A stretch of 64,000 nt of DNA from Microvirga soli (GTDB lineage: Bacteria > Pseudomonadota > Alphaproteobacteria > Rhizobiales > Beijerinckiaceae): the NCBI RefSeq assembly GCF_016734765.1, contig NZ_JAERQE010000023.1, positions 16,664-80,663 of the forward strand, read 5' to 3'. Below are positions 18,548 to 27,493 of this stretch, one piece after another. The translations under genes were made by a program, and so were the position numbers. The notes under the pieces are model-generated. The model searched no databases and was not told where the DNA came from. It saw only the letters and a list, made by a program, of their open reading frames with translations. Position 1 is the stretch's first letter, and the number at the start of each line of letters is the position of its first letter.

Positions 18548-19834
18548 TTACTTCCGCTCGGCCGCCTGGGCGCTGCCGATGGCCTGCGGCACGTTCAGCG
18601 AGGAGCGGGAGGGCTGCTCGCGGTTGGCGGCCGGAACGGGCGCGGCAGGCGCACCGGAGCCCACCGGGCGGGCGACGACTTCGGCGCCGGGCCGCACGCG
18701 CTGGACGCCCAGCACCACGATGGTCTCGCCGGTCTTGAGCCCGTCCACCACCTCCACCTTGCCGCCTTGACGCTGGCCGATGGTGATGACGCGGCGTTCC
18801 ACCTTGCTGTCCTTCACCGGATAGACGACGTGACGAAGGCCTTCGCTGACGACCGCCTCTTCCGGCACCACGACGGCGTCGTCCTTGGTGGAGACCTCCA
18901 GGGCGACGGACAGGAACATGCCGGGCTTCAGGGCCTCGTCGGCGTTCTCGAACTCGGCGGTCAGGCGCGCCGTACGGGTCGTCTGATCGACGCGTGTATC
19001 GATGGTCGCGACCGTTCCCTTGAAGGTCCGGCCACGGTAGGCGGCCGAGACGGCGTTGACCGTCTGGCCCGGCTTGAGGCGACCCAGAAGGTTTTCCGGC
19101 ACGGCGAAGTCGAGGCGCACCTTCGAGAGGTCGTCCAGGGACGTGATCCGGGTGCCTGGCGCCACATAGGCACCCAGCGATACGGAGCGCGTGCCGACGC
19201 GACCTGCGAACGGCGCGCGGATCGTCAGATCCTCGAGGCGCGCCTCGGCGGCCTTGCGCTGGGCCTGGGCGGAGGCGATCGAGCCTTCGAGCGACTTCAT
19301 CTGCGCCGTCAAATCGTCGACCTGGGCGCCGGTGCCGGCGCCGGTCCGGTTCAAAGCCTGGGCGCGCTCGAGCTTGATGGCGATCTCGTTCCGGAGCGCC
19401 GTGGCGCGGCTGGCCTCGGCGACAGCCTGCTCGATGGCGGCGCGACGCTCGGCGGCATCGAACTGGACCAGCATGTCGCCGGCCTTGACCTTCTGGCCTT
19501 CATCGAAGCCGATCTCGCCGATGATGCCTGCCACCTTGGCGGTCACCATGATCGATTCATAGGCACGCACCGTGCCCACTGACTCCCGCACCTCGACGAT
19601 GCGCCCGGTCTTCACCGTATCAACCTCGACGGTTGCCGGGCCGGCGGGACCGCCGCGGCCGCCGGGACCTCCTCCTGGCCCTCTCGGAGCGCCGGCCTGC
19701 TGGCCGGCAGGTTGGCTCACATACGCACCGATCACGGGCACATTGGCCAGATGGCCGCCCTTGTAGGCGTACCAGCCGCCAAAGCCTGCCGCCCCCAGCA
19801 TGGCTATGACAGCAAGTTGACCGGACACACGCAT
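18548..19834 (-). CDS. RND efflux periplasmic adaptor (membrane fusion protein, AcrA/MdtA type)
   Basis: A 428-residue HlyD/AcrA-type protein. An N-terminal membrane anchor or signal (about residues 7-25) is followed by a Gly/Pro-rich linker. The lipoyl halves flank an alpha-helical hairpin (about residues 130-205), and beta-barrel and membrane-proximal domains follow (PENLLGRLKPGQTV, PEEAVVSEGLRHVVYPV). No lipobox cysteine is visible, so it is probably anchored by its N-terminal helix. It bridges the pump to an outer-membrane channel that is not present in this window. The pump gene follows on the same strand across the 119-bp repeat, so the two are probably cotranscribed. Confidence 0.92.
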   Translation of the reverse strand: MRVSGQLAVIAMLGAAGFGGWYAYKGGHLANVPVIGAYVSQPAGQQAGAPRGPGGGPGGRGGPAGPATVEVDTVKTGRIVEVRESVGTVRAYESIMVTAKVAGIIGEIGFDEGQKVKAGDMLVQFDAAERRAAIEQAVAEASRATALRNEIAIKLERAQALNRTGAGTGAQVDDLTAQMKSLEGSIASAQAQRKAAEARLEDLTIRAPFAGRVGTRSVSLGAYVAPGTRITSLDDLSKVRLDFAVPENLLGRLKPGQTVNAVSAAYRGRTFKGTVATIDTRVDQTTRTARLTAEFENADEALKPGMFLSVALEVSTKDDAVVVPEEAVVSEGLRHVVYPVKDSKVERRVITIGQRQGGKVEVVDGLKTGETIVVLGVQRVRPGAEVVARPVGSGAPAAPVPAANREQPSRSSLNVPQAIGSAQAAERK

Positions 19835-20029
19835 GCTTGCTCCTTACACGTCAGTCTTTATCGTTCTGAATACCGGAACTCGTCCTAGCACAATATATGC
19901 CAATTACCCGGATCGGATCCTTCTAAACACGATGTTTTGTATTACGATTTCGTAATCTGAGATCCTGCCGCAACGACAGACCCTCCAGCAATCGCCTTGA
20001 CCATGGCTGACGCGTCCGTCATACCGGTC

Positions 20030-20080
20030 GGCGGGACACCTCTCCCCACCGAGAGGCGCCCATCTGAGAGGATGGATACC
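20030..20080 (+). promoter_or_regulatory. Candidate serC-type structured RNA leader
   Basis: Two small hairpins lie directly before the serC start. CCTCT-AGAGG is at 20039-20056, and CCATC-TGAGAG-GATGG is at 20060-20075. The second displays the ribosome-binding GAGAGG in its loop and stem. A conserved serC RNA motif upstream of serC-serA operons is established for alphaproteobacteria. I infer membership from position and structure only, not from a covariance-model match. The upstream region 19835-20030 is AT-richer and probably carries the divergent promoters. Confidence 0.45.
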
Positions 20081-21253
20081 ATGACAAGCCTGCCCGCCGC
20101 GCGTCCGCGCGCGCCCTTCTTTTCGTCCGGCCCCTGCGCGAAGCGCCCCGGATGGTCCTTGCAAAACCTGAAGACTGACAGCCTCGGCCGCTCGCACCGC
20201 GCCAAGCTCGGCAAGGCGCGCCTGAAGCTCGCCATCGACCTCACCCGCGAGGTGCTGGACGTGCCGGCCGATTACCGCATCGGCATCGTGCCCGCCTCCG
20301 ACACCGGCGCTGTCGAGATGGTGCTGTGGTCGATGCTCGGCGCCCGTCCGGTCGACATGCTGGCCTGGGAAAGCTTCGGCGAGGGCTGGGTCACGGATGT
20401 GGTCAAGCAGCTCAAGCTCTCCGACGCCCGCGTGATCAGCGCGCCCTACGGCGAGCTGCCCGACCTGTCCCAAGTCGACACCAAGACCCGCGACGTGGTC
20501 TTCACCTGGAACGGCACCACCTCCGGTGTGCGCGTGCCGAATGCGGATTGGATCGCGGCCGACCGCGAGGGCCTGACTATTTGCGACGCCACCTCGGCGG
20601 CCTTCGCGCAGAAGCTCGATTTCGCCAAGCTCGATGTGGTCACCTTCTCCTGGCAGAAGGTGCTGGGCGGCGAAGCGGCCCACGGCATGCTCATCCTCTC
20701 GCCCCGTGCCGTCGAGCGGCTCGAGAGCTACAAGCCTGCCTGGCCGCTGCCGAAGATCTTCCGCATGACCAAGGGCGGCAAGCTCATCGAGGGCATCTTC
20801 GAGGGTGAAACCATCAACACCCCGTCCATGCTGGCCGTCGAGGATTACATCGACGCGCTCGAATGGGCGAAGTCCATCGGCAGCCTGAATGCGCTCGTCG
20901 CGAAAGCCGATGCCAATGCGAAAGTGATCACCGACTGGGTCGCCAGGACCCCGTGGATCGCCAACCTCGCCAAGGATTCGGCCACCGCTTCCAACACCAG
21001 CGTATGCCTCGTGATCGCCGATCCGGACATCGTCGCGAAAGGCCCTGAGGCCGTGATGCAGGTGGCCAAGGGCATCGTCTCCGCGCTCGAGAAGGAGGGT
21101 GTGGCCCTCGACATCGGCGCCTATCGCGATGCCCCTCCGGGCCTGCGCATCTGGTGCGGCGCCACGGTCGAGCAATCCGATCTCGAAGCCCTGACGCCTT
21201 GGCTCGACTGGGCCTTCGCGCAGGAAAAGGCAAAGCTCGCGAAAGCGGCTTGA
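20081..21253 (+). CDS. serC: Phosphoserine aminotransferase SerC
   Basis: A 390-residue class V PLP enzyme that converts 3-phosphohydroxypyruvate and glutamate to phosphoserine, the second step of serine synthesis. The opening [14 protein letters not shown] and the PLP-lysine region [15 protein letters not shown] fit the SerC subtype of rhizobia. The substrate-phosphate segment [10 protein letters not shown] is also seen. The start ATG 20081 follows GAGAGG with 9-nt spacing. An ATG at 20072 is in frame but lies inside the hairpin. serA follows 200 bp later across a palindromic repeat, giving the serC-serA operon known in alphaproteobacteria. Confidence 0.94.
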   Translation: MTSLPAARPRAPFFSSGPCAKRPGWSLQNLKTDSLGRSHRAKLGKARLKLAIDLTREVLDVPADYRIGIVPASDTGAVEMVLWSMLGARPVDMLAWESFGEGWVTDVVKQLKLSDARVISAPYGELPDLSQVDTKTRDVVFTWNGTTSGVRVPNADWIAADREGLTICDATSAAFAQKLDFAKLDVVTFSWQKVLGGEAAHGMLILSPRAVERLESYKPAWPLPKIFRMTKGGKLIEGIFEGETINTPSMLAVEDYIDALEWAKSIGSLNALVAKADANAKVITDWVARTPWIANLAKDSATASNTSVCLVIADPDIVAKGPEAVMQVAKGIVSALEKEGVALDIGAYRDAPPGLRIWCGATVEQSDLEALTPWLDWAFAQEKAKLAKAA

Positions 21254-21261
21254 ACCGCTGA

Positions 21262-21427
21262 ACCCTCCCCTTGAGGGGGAGGGTCGACGCCCGTCAGGGC
21301 GGCGGGGTGGGGTGGAAACACCACATGAGCCGACTGCCCTCGGATCTAACGTCAATTATTCAAACCGACAGCGCCGTTCACCCCACCCCGGCTCAAAGAG
21401 CCGACCCTCCCCCTCAAGGGGAGGGTG
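21262..21427. repeat. Dispersed palindromic repeat, family B, copy 3
   Basis: End hairpins CCCTCCCCTTGAGGGGGAGGG and CCCTCCCCCTCAAGGGGAGGG, with inner arms GGCGGGGTGGGGTG and CACCCCACCCCGGC. There is a longer central spacer than in the other two copies (21322-21375). It lies inside the serC-serA operon, where it could slow polymerase or protect mRNA ends. Confidence 0.78.
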
Positions 21428-21453
21428 TAGGGGCGGCACATCAGAGGTGCACC

Positions 21454-23046
21454 ATGCCCGCTCCCCGCGTACTCATTTCCGACGCTCTCTCCCCCGCCGC
21501 CGTGCAGATCTTCAAGGATCGCGGCATCGAGGTCGATTTCCAACCGGATCTCGGCAAGGACAAGGACAAGCTTAGCCAGATCATCGGTGACTACGATGGC
21601 CTCGCCATCCGCTCCGCCACCAAGGTCACGGCAAAGATCCTCGAGCAGGCCAAGAACCTGAAGGTGATCGGCCGCGCCGGCATCGGTGTCGACAATGTCG
21701 AGATCCCGGCTGCCACGGCGCGCGGCGTGATCGTCATGAACACGCCCTTCGGCAATTCCATCACCACAGCCGAGCATGCGATCGCCATGATGTTCGCGCT
21801 CGCACGTCAGATCCCGCAGGCCGATGCGTCCACACAGGCCGGCAAGTGGGAGAAGAACCGCTTCATGGGCGTCGAGCTCACGGGCAAGGTGCTTGGCGTC
21901 ATCGGCTGCGGCAATATCGGGTCCATCGTGGCCGACCGCGCCATCGGCCTTCGCATGAAGGTGATCGCCTACGATCCGTTCCTGTCCCCGGAGCGCGCCA
22001 TTGAGCTCGGCGTCGAGAAGGTGGAACTCGACGACCTGCTGCGCCGCGCCGACATCATCACCCTGCACGTGCCGATGACCGAGAAGACGAAGAACGTGCT
22101 CTCGGCCGAGAATATCGCCAAGACCAGGAAGGGCGTGCGTATCGTCAACTGCGCCCGCGGCGGTCTCGTCGATGAAGTTGCTCTGCGTGCCGCGCTCGAT
22201 TCCGGCCATGTGGCGGGTGCGGCCTTCGACGTGTTCGTGGAAGAGCCTGCAACGTCGAATCCGCTTTTCGGCCACCCCAACGTGGTCTGCACGCCTCACT
22301 TAGGCGCCGCAACCACGGAGGCGCAGGAGAACGTGGCCCTGCAGGTGGCCGAGCAGATGTCGGATTACCTGCTCCAGGGTGCGATCCAGAATGCCGTGAA
22401 CTTCCCGTCGATCACCGCCGAGGAAGCCCCGCGCCTCAAGCCATTCGTGGCGCTCGCCGAAAAGCTCGGCTCGTTCCTGGGCCAGCTCACGGAAGCACCG
22501 ATCAAGGGCATCCGCATCGAGTACGAGGGCAATGTCGCCGAGATGAACACCCGCGCGCTTACCTCGGCCGCCGTGACCGGCGTGCTGCGTCCCTTCCTGC
22601 AGGATATCAACATGGTGTCGGCGCCGCTTGTGGCGCGCGATCGCGGCATCATGGTGGAAGAGGTCAAGCGCGAGAATGCGGCGCGCGACTACGAGAGCTT
22701 CATCCGCATCGTGGTCGACGCAGAGGACATGGCGCGCCATGCGGGCGGCACCGTGTTCCAGGACGGCAAGCCGCGCGTGGTCGATATCCGCGACATCGCG
22801 GTCGATGCCGAGTTCGCGCCGCATATGATCTATGTGCGCAACGACGACAAGCCCGGCTTCATCGGCCGCTTCGGCACCCTGCTCGGGGAGTCCGGCGTGA
22901 ACGTCGCGACCTTCGCGCTCGGCCGCGACAAGCCCGGCGGCGATGCCATCTGCTTCGTCTCGGTGGACGAGCCCGTCTCCGACGAGCTCCTGCGCCGGAT
23001 CGAGGATATCCCGCAGGTCAAGCGCGCCCGCGCCGTGCGGTTCTGA
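21454..23046 (+). CDS. serA: D-3-phosphoglycerate dehydrogenase SerA (long form with ACT domain)
   Basis: A 530-residue enzyme that starts serine synthesis by oxidising 3-phosphoglycerate with NAD+. It has the substrate-binding domain, a Rossmann fold with [10 protein letters not shown] (about residues 150-160), and the D-2-hydroxyacid dehydrogenase signatures ([20 protein letters not shown]). The catalytic His is in CTPHLGA. An allosteric-substrate-binding domain and a C-terminal ACT domain ([14 protein letters not shown]...[10 protein letters not shown]) follow, matching the long SerA type. The start ATG 21454 follows AGAGGTG. The frame is open upstream only through the palindromic repeat. 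Confidence 0.97.
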   Translation: MPAPRVLISDALSPAAVQIFKDRGIEVDFQPDLGKDKDKLSQIIGDYDGLAIRSATKVTAKILEQAKNLKVIGRAGIGVDNVEIPAATARGVIVMNTPFGNSITTAEHAIAMMFALARQIPQADASTQAGKWEKNRFMGVELTGKVLGVIGCGNIGSIVADRAIGLRMKVIAYDPFLSPERAIELGVEKVELDDLLRRADIITLHVPMTEKTKNVLSAENIAKTRKGVRIVNCARGGLVDEVALRAALDSGHVAGAAFDVFVEEPATSNPLFGHPNVVCTPHLGAATTEAQENVALQVAEQMSDYLLQGAIQNAVNFPSITAEEAPRLKPFVALAEKLGSFLGQLTEAPIKGIRIEYEGNVAEMNTRALTSAAVTGVLRPFLQDINMVSAPLVARDRGIMVEEVKRENAARDYESFIRIVVDAEDMARHAGGTVFQDGKPRVVDIRDIAVDAEFAPHMIYVRNDDKPGFIGRFGTLLGESGVNVATFALGRDKPGGDAICFVSVDEPVSDELLRRIEDIPQVKRARAVRF

Positions 23047-23071
23047 AGCTCAAGGATCAAGAGGACGCATC

Positions 23072-23944
23072 ATGGCAATGAATGTCTCGCAACGCTTCAT
23101 CCTGACGCTCGCTTGCGCGAACCGTCCCGGTATCGTGGCGGCTGTCGCGGGACATCTTTCGGATGCGGGCCTCAATATCCTCGACGCGCAGCAATACGAC
23201 GACACGCAGACGGACCGCTTCTTCATGCGTGTCGTGTTCAACCCCGTTGAGGGCGAGAGCGCTATCGAGGCGCTCAGAGCAGGCTTCGCGCCCCTGGCCG
23301 AGCGCTTCGGCATGACATGGGCGATGAGCGATCAGACTCGCAAGCAGCGCGTCATGCTCCTGGTCTCGAAATTCGATCATTGCCTTGCGGATCTCTTGTA
23401 TCGGTGGCGCATCGATGAGCTCGATTTCGAGCCTGTCGGGGTCATCGCCAACCATCCGGTCGATACCTACAGCCATGTGGACCTGGGCAGCGTTCCATTC
23501 CACTACCTGCCGGTCACGAAGGACACGAAGCTCGAGCAGGAAGCGCGGGTCTGGGAGATCATCCGCGACTCGAAGGCCGATCTCGTGGTGCTTGCGCGCT
23601 ACATGCAGGTGCTCTCGGATGGGCTCGCCGCAAAGCTCTCCGGCCGCTGCATCAACATCCACCACTCGTTCCTGCCCAGCTTCAAAGGTGCGAAACCTTA
23701 CCATCAGGCCCATGCCCGCGGCGTGAAGCTGATCGGCGCGACGGCGCATTATGTGACGTCGGACCTCGATGAAGGTCCGATCATCGCGCAGGACGTGGAA
23801 TCGATCACGCACCGCGACACGGCAGACGACCTCGTGCGCAAGGGGCGCGACATCGAACGCCGCGTTTTAGCTCGCGCCGTGCGCTATCACCTGGAGGATC
23901 GCATCCTGCTCAACGGCCGCAAGACGGTGGTGTTTGCGGATTAG
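23072..23944 (+). CDS. purU: Formyltetrahydrofolate deformylase PurU
   Basis: A 290-residue enzyme that hydrolyses 10-formyl-tetrahydrofolate to formate and tetrahydrofolate, balancing the one-carbon pool produced from serine. The N-terminal ACT domain ([21 protein letters not shown]) is followed by the formyl-transferase core with catalytic motif [19 protein letters not shown] and [14 protein letters not shown] 23072 follows AAGAGGA at 8-nt spacing, 25 bp after serA. Adjacency to serC-serA makes metabolic sense because serine is the main one-carbon donor. Confidence 0.95.
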   Translation: MAMNVSQRFILTLACANRPGIVAAVAGHLSDAGLNILDAQQYDDTQTDRFFMRVVFNPVEGESAIEALRAGFAPLAERFGMTWAMSDQTRKQRVMLLVSKFDHCLADLLYRWRIDELDFEPVGVIANHPVDTYSHVDLGSVPFHYLPVTKDTKLEQEARVWEIIRDSKADLVVLARYMQVLSDGLAAKLSGRCINIHHSFLPSFKGAKPYHQAHARGVKLIGATAHYVTSDLDEGPIIAQDVESITHRDTADDLVRKGRDIERRVLARAVRYHLEDRILLNGRKTVVFAD

Positions 23945-23954
23945 CAAGCCCGTT

Positions 23955-24099
23955 CACTGTCATTCCGGGGCGGCCATAGGCCAAGCCCGGAATCCATAAC
24001 CACGACGCCTCAAGAAAGGGCGAGCAGCGTATCGCTTCTTTCTGCACCGTTAGCGTTTATGGGTTCCGGGTTCCGCTGCGCGGCCCCGGAATGATAGTG
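23955..24099. repeat. Dispersed palindromic repeat, family A, long copy
   Basis: 145-bp inverted repeat with arms CACTGTCATTCCGGGGCGG and CCCCGGAATGATAGTG and inner arms CCGGAATCCATAACC and TTATGGGTTCCGGG. A central hairpin is also present (AAAGGGCGAGCAGC / CGCTTCTTTCTGC, imperfect). It separates the convergent purU and DMT-transporter genes and could terminate both. Confidence 0.75.
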
Positions 24100-24103
24100 T
24101 AGG

Positions 24104-25009
24104 TTACCGCCGCCGCTCCGCGAGCCAGATGCCGCCGAGCACCAGCACGAGGCCTCCTGCGTGGTAGAGCGCGAAAGGCTCGCCCAGGAGCGCCACCGCG
24201 AGCAGGGCGCCGAAGACCGGCACGAGATTGACGAAGAGACCGGCCCTGGCCGGGCCGATGAGCTCCACGCCGCGCATGAAGAACACCTGAGAGAGCAGCG
24301 ACGGCAGCAGGCCCACATAGAGCAGGATCATCCACCCTTTGGCGGTCGGGAATTGCAGGTTGCCCTGCGCGGCCTCGATCCACAGAAGGGGCAGCGATGT
24401 GGCGAAGGCCACCCCTGCCAGCGCGGCGAAGAAGATGAGGCCCGGAAGCGCCGGGCGATGGCGCAGGCCGAGCGTATAGCCCGCATAGAACACGCAGGCG
24501 ATCAGCGTCCAGACATCGCCGATGTTGAGTGCGAGCGTCCGGAGGATCTCGAAATCGGCCTTCACCGAGACCAGGATCACGCCGAGGATCGTGACGATCA
24601 TGCCGATGATCTGCAGCGGGATCACGCGGGCGTGGAAGAACAGCACCGTGCCCAGAAGCACGAGCACCGGAATGGAGCCCTGGAAGATGGTGAGGTTCAC
24701 GGCGGTCGTGTGGTGGGCTGCGGCATAGAACAATGCATTGAAGCCGGTGAAGCCGAAGGCTCCCATGAGGATCGTGAAAGCCCAGCGCTCCCTGATCTGC
24801 GGCCATGCCGCAATCACCTGCCGGCCGACCAGCGGCGTCAGCACGACCACGACGATGACCCAACGCAGGCAGGTGAGCATCATGGGGGACACCTCGCCCA
24901 CGGCGAGCCGCCCGGCGATGGCATTGCCACCCCACATCAACGTGGTGAGGGTCAGAAGCACATAGGCCTGCCCCCATGTTCCCTTCCAGAGCGCGTGCAG
25001 GATATTCAT
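24104..25009 (-). CDS. EamA-type DMT-superfamily transporter
   Basis: A 301-residue membrane protein with ten predicted helices arranged as two EamA repeats. The first repeat starts at about residue 12 (VLLTLTTLMWGGNAIAGRLA) and the second near residue 150 (DVWTLIACVFYAGYTLGLR). DMT members usually export amino acids or other small metabolites, and the substrate here is unknown. The ATG at 25009 opens a normal-length protein. The frame extends 36 codons further upstream, but that segment is basic and overlaps the divergent gene's promoter. It is divergent from the amidotransferase gene with 76 bp between starts. Confidence 0.87.
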   Translation of the reverse strand: MNILHALWKGTWGQAYVLLTLTTLMWGGNAIAGRLAVGEVSPMMLTCLRWVIVVVVLTPLVGRQVIAAWPQIRERWAFTILMGAFGFTGFNALFYAAAHHTTAVNLTIFQGSIPVLVLLGTVLFFHARVIPLQIIGMIVTILGVILVSVKADFEILRTLALNIGDVWTLIACVFYAGYTLGLRHRPALPGLIFFAALAGVAFATSLPLLWIEAAQGNLQFPTAKGWMILLYVGLLPSLLSQVFFMRGVELIGPARAGLFVNLVPVFGALLAVALLGEPFALYHAGGLVLVLGGIWLAERRR

Positions 25010-25085
25010 TGGAGGCCAGACCTTATTGCACTTGCCGCCATGCGCCGTTCGGCTAAACCGGCATGACAGCAAGCGGGTGACACGC

Positions 25086-25949
25086 ATGGGCTTACGGTTT
25101 CTGGTGGTTGAGGGCAATACGCGGGGCGCAAGGCAGGCCCACAGGGACGCCTATGGACTCACGCTCTCCGAGTCCTATTCGGAGGTGATCCAGGGGATTG
25201 CCCAGGATGCGGTCTGCGATATCGCCTTCCCGACGGACGAGGGCGCGAACCTGCCGGATGCGGCGGGGCTCGAATCCTACGACGGGATCGTGCTCACAGG
25301 CTCCCATCTCAACATCTACGACCGCACGCCTGAGATCTTGCGTCAGATCGACCTGATGCGGGCGACTTTCGCCTCCCTCACGCCGTCCTTCGGCTCCTGC
25401 TGGGGGCTGCAGGTGGCAACGGTCGCGGCCGATGGTGATGTGCAAAAGAACCCGCTCGGCCGCGAGGTCGGCATCGCCCGTAAGATTACCGCAACGGATG
25501 CGGGCAGGGGACACCCGCTGCTCGATGGCCGCCCGGCCGCTTACGACGCGCCCGCCATCCATCTCGACATGGTCGGCACCGTGCCGGAGGATTGCACGGT
25601 TCTTGCCAGCAACGCGATCTCGCCGGTTCAGGCCGCCGAGATCCGCCGCGACGGCGGCACGTTCTGGGGCGTGCAATATCACCCGGAATTCTCGCTCAGT
25701 GAACTCGCGGCGATCTTAAGCCGCCGCACCGACATCCTCGTGCGGGAAGGCTTCTGCCGCACGTCCGAGGAGGCGCTCGCCTATGCGGAGGATCTGGCGG
25801 CGCTCGACAAGGATCCGGCGCGGTTCGATCTTGCTTGGCGCCACGGCATCGACGCTGAGGTTCTCGAACCCCACCGCCGCACCCGCGAAATCCGCAACTT
25901 CATCGAGCACCGGGTGCGGACTGAGAAGAGCGCACGCGGACGGGCATGA
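25086..25949 (+). CDS. Class I glutamine amidotransferase-like protein
   Basis: A 287-residue protein with the class I GATase fold. The nucleophile elbow is GSCWGLQ (Cys105), and the His-Glu pair is YHPEFS in the last third. The order resembles GMP-synthase-like or gamma-glutamyl hydrolase-like stand-alone amidotransferases. An extra C-terminal region of about 60 residues after the catalytic triad is rich in Arg and Glu. The substrate is not deducible. ATG 25086 begins MGLRFLVVEGN, the first beta strand. It is divergent from the EamA transporter, so it may act on a metabolite that the latter moves. Confidence 0.85.
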   Translation: MGLRFLVVEGNTRGARQAHRDAYGLTLSESYSEVIQGIAQDAVCDIAFPTDEGANLPDAAGLESYDGIVLTGSHLNIYDRTPEILRQIDLMRATFASLTPSFGSCWGLQVATVAADGDVQKNPLGREVGIARKITATDAGRGHPLLDGRPAAYDAPAIHLDMVGTVPEDCTVLASNAISPVQAAEIRRDGGTFWGVQYHPEFSLSELAAILSRRTDILVREGFCRTSEEALAYAEDLAALDKDPARFDLAWRHGIDAEVLEPHRRTREIRNFIEHRVRTEKSARGRA

Positions 25950-25957
25950 CAGTGAGG

Positions 25958-26063
25958 GGGCATCCCCGCGGAGCGCAGTGAGGGAAGGGAATCCACTCGC
26001 GCGCTTGGTACGATGGATTCCCTTCCGTCCGATGGGTTCATCATCTCCGACCCGGAGTGACAT
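25958..26063. repeat. Dispersed palindromic repeat, family A, degenerate copy
   Basis: Arms GCATCCCCGCGGAGCGCAGTGAGG and CTCCGACCCGGAGTGAC, with the inner arms GGGAATCCACTCG and GATGGATTCCC. Pairing is less perfect than in the other family A copies. It lies between two convergent genes. Confidence 0.6.
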
Positions 26064-26102
26064 AGGCGTACCGTTCCGAGCATCATGCCCGGACAATTCC
26101 GC

Positions 26103-26531
26103 TCAGACGGGTTCCTTTTCCGCCACAGCGGGATTGCGGATCTGCAGGACGGTCAGGCGCTTCAGTTCACCCGTGCGGGTGGTCCAGTTGAGCGATTGAC
26201 CAAGCGGGAGTCCGATGAGAGCGGTTCCGATCGGGGTCAATACGGATATCCGCCCCTTCGAAATATCGGCCTCATGCGGGTAAACCAAGGTGACGGTCTG
26301 CACGCGTCCTGTGGTGTCATCACGAAAATCGACTTCGCAACCCATATGGACAGCATCTGCACGTTGCTTCCCCTCACGCAGGATATGAGCCCGGTCAAGC
26401 TCATCGGTGAGTTCCCGTGCCACATCCGGCATTGTATGCAGGGCGGCCTCGGCAAGCGCCGAGAGCTTTTCATGATCTGCTGCCGTCAAAGTGATGCGTG
26501 GTTTCGCATTGCGCATTGTTCTATCGGCCAT
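26103..26531 (-). CDS. rnk: Nucleoside diphosphate kinase regulator-like protein (Rnk/GreA C-terminal domain)
   Basis: A 142-residue protein. An N-terminal helical segment (about residues 10-55) is followed by a GreA/GreB-type C-terminal domain (VDFRDDTTGRVQTVTLVYPHEAD, then ISVLTPIGTALIGLPLGQ). This is the architecture of Rnk. Rnk binds RNA polymerase near the secondary channel without the cleavage activity of GreA, and it affects NDP kinase and polyphosphate levels in gamma-proteobacteria. ATG 26531 follows AGGAG with 8-nt spacing. The frame remains open upstream, but that part is not conserved in type. Confidence 0.85.
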   Translation of the reverse strand: MADRTMRNAKPRITLTAADHEKLSALAEAALHTMPDVARELTDELDRAHILREGKQRADAVHMGCEVDFRDDTTGRVQTVTLVYPHEADISKGRISVLTPIGTALIGLPLGQSLNWTTRTGELKRLTVLQIRNPAVAEKEPV

Positions 26532-27014
26532 TCGATGTCTCCTGTTCTTGAAGGTGTGGCGTGTCCCGGAACCGTCCTCGGATTCCGGCAATTGGGGATG
26601 GATTGAAACGCTCGGGTTTTGGCTCATCCGGGATGCGATCGTTTTGCCGGTGACGGCCATCGGACGCGAAGGAGCGTTGGTGATCTGGCCCTGCACGGGT
26701 TCCGGCTGCACGGCACGAACCACAAGGTGGAAGAGGCGATGAAGCATGCCGCCGTACCGGATGATCCGGCATCAGCCTCATACGATGTCCAGTGGTTCAG
26801 ATCCTGCGTAGCGCCCCGAGCTCGGAGCGCGGACGCGCGTTGAGCTCGGGGCTACTTGCCCGCGATGAGGTTGCCTGCCCGATGCAGGCCACGACGGTAT
26901 CGTAAAAGGCTCAACATGATGAGCCGAGGCTCCTATACCCCGCCGTGTTTGTCAAATGGGAGCGAAGCTTTCGCAGGCGAGAACATAGTCAGCCGCTCGA
27001 ACCAGGGTCATGAA

Positions 27015-27059
27015 TGTTCCCATTTTGTTCTTGACTTTGGTCCTAAGCTGGGCTATATC
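27015..27059 (+). promoter_or_regulatory. LexA-type SOS box abutting a sigma-70-like promoter
   Basis: TGTTCCCATTTTGTTC at 27015-27030 matches the alphaproteobacterial LexA operator GTTC-N7-GTTC. It is followed without a gap by TTGACT (27031-27036), exactly 17 bp, and TATATC (27054-27059). The geometry is that of a LexA-repressed promoter firing rightwards near 27066. No protein gene follows until purA at 27512. Confidence 0.6.
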
Positions 27060-27210
27060 GTTGTGCATCCTTTCCCGACGAGGGGCGCGCTCGCGAGGCG
27101 TCGCAGATGCGGGGTAAGGAGCGGTCCTGCCGCAGGCCTCGCACGCCTGTGATCGCAGGGGGCCGATCTGGCATGCCTCCAGGTCCGCTAAAACAAACCG
27201 CGCGTGACGA

Positions 27211-27254
27211 GCAGCCTGGCTCTCACTTCTCACCATCACATCGAGCCAGGCTGC
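27211..27254. repeat. Perfect 12-bp inverted repeat (strong hairpin)
   Basis: GCAGCCTGGCTC at 27211-27222 and GAGCCAGGCTGC at 27243-27254 with a 20-nt loop. It is about 145 bp downstream of the predicted SOS-type promoter start. It has no T-run on either strand, so it is not a classical terminator. Confidence 0.7.
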
Positions 27255-27270
27255 CCGTTGCGCCACCCTC

Positions 27271-27337
27271 GATTGACCTGACGGCTTGAGGCCCCCGGCC
27301 TCAGGCCCGAAGGCGCTGGCACTTTCTCAGGTCAATC
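27271..27337. repeat. 11-bp inverted repeat enclosing a second hairpin
   Basis: GATTGACCTGA (27271-27281) pairs with TCAGGTCAATC (27327-27337). A GAGGC-CCCCG-GCCTC hairpin lies inside. The arrangement could be a structured RNA or a large operator. It lies 174 bp before the purA start. Confidence 0.55.
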
Positions 27338-27467
27338 AATCATCGCGGACGAATATACAAAACCACATTCCCGCCTTTCCGGTGGTTATGATGCGGGGAT
27401 GCAGGGCTCATTCCGCCTTGACCTGAGGCGCGTGATCCACCATGAGGGTTTGCAAGGTTTTTACCCA

Positions 27468-27493
27468 GCCCTGGCCTTGCGCCGGGGCTTTTT
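27468..27493 (+). terminator. Intrinsic terminator or attenuator just before purA
   Basis: Stem GCCCTGGC / GCCGGGGC with one G-U pair and a 5-nt loop, followed by TTTTT. It ends only 18 nt before the purA ATG, so it either ends an upstream transcript or attenuates purA. No alternative antiterminator could be identified by eye. Confidence 0.65.

Noticed and set aside
27010..27117. A 35-codon plus-strand frame encoding a hydrophobic peptide (opening MNVPILFLTLVLSW)
   Set aside because: The hydrophobic codons come from the T-rich SOS box and promoter sequence. Start context is poor and rare ATA is used. It remains possible but less likely than the regulatory reading.
26952..27266. A 104-codon minus-strand frame
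   Set aside because: It runs through two strong hairpins, has no clear ribosome binding site, and its protein resembles nothing recognised.
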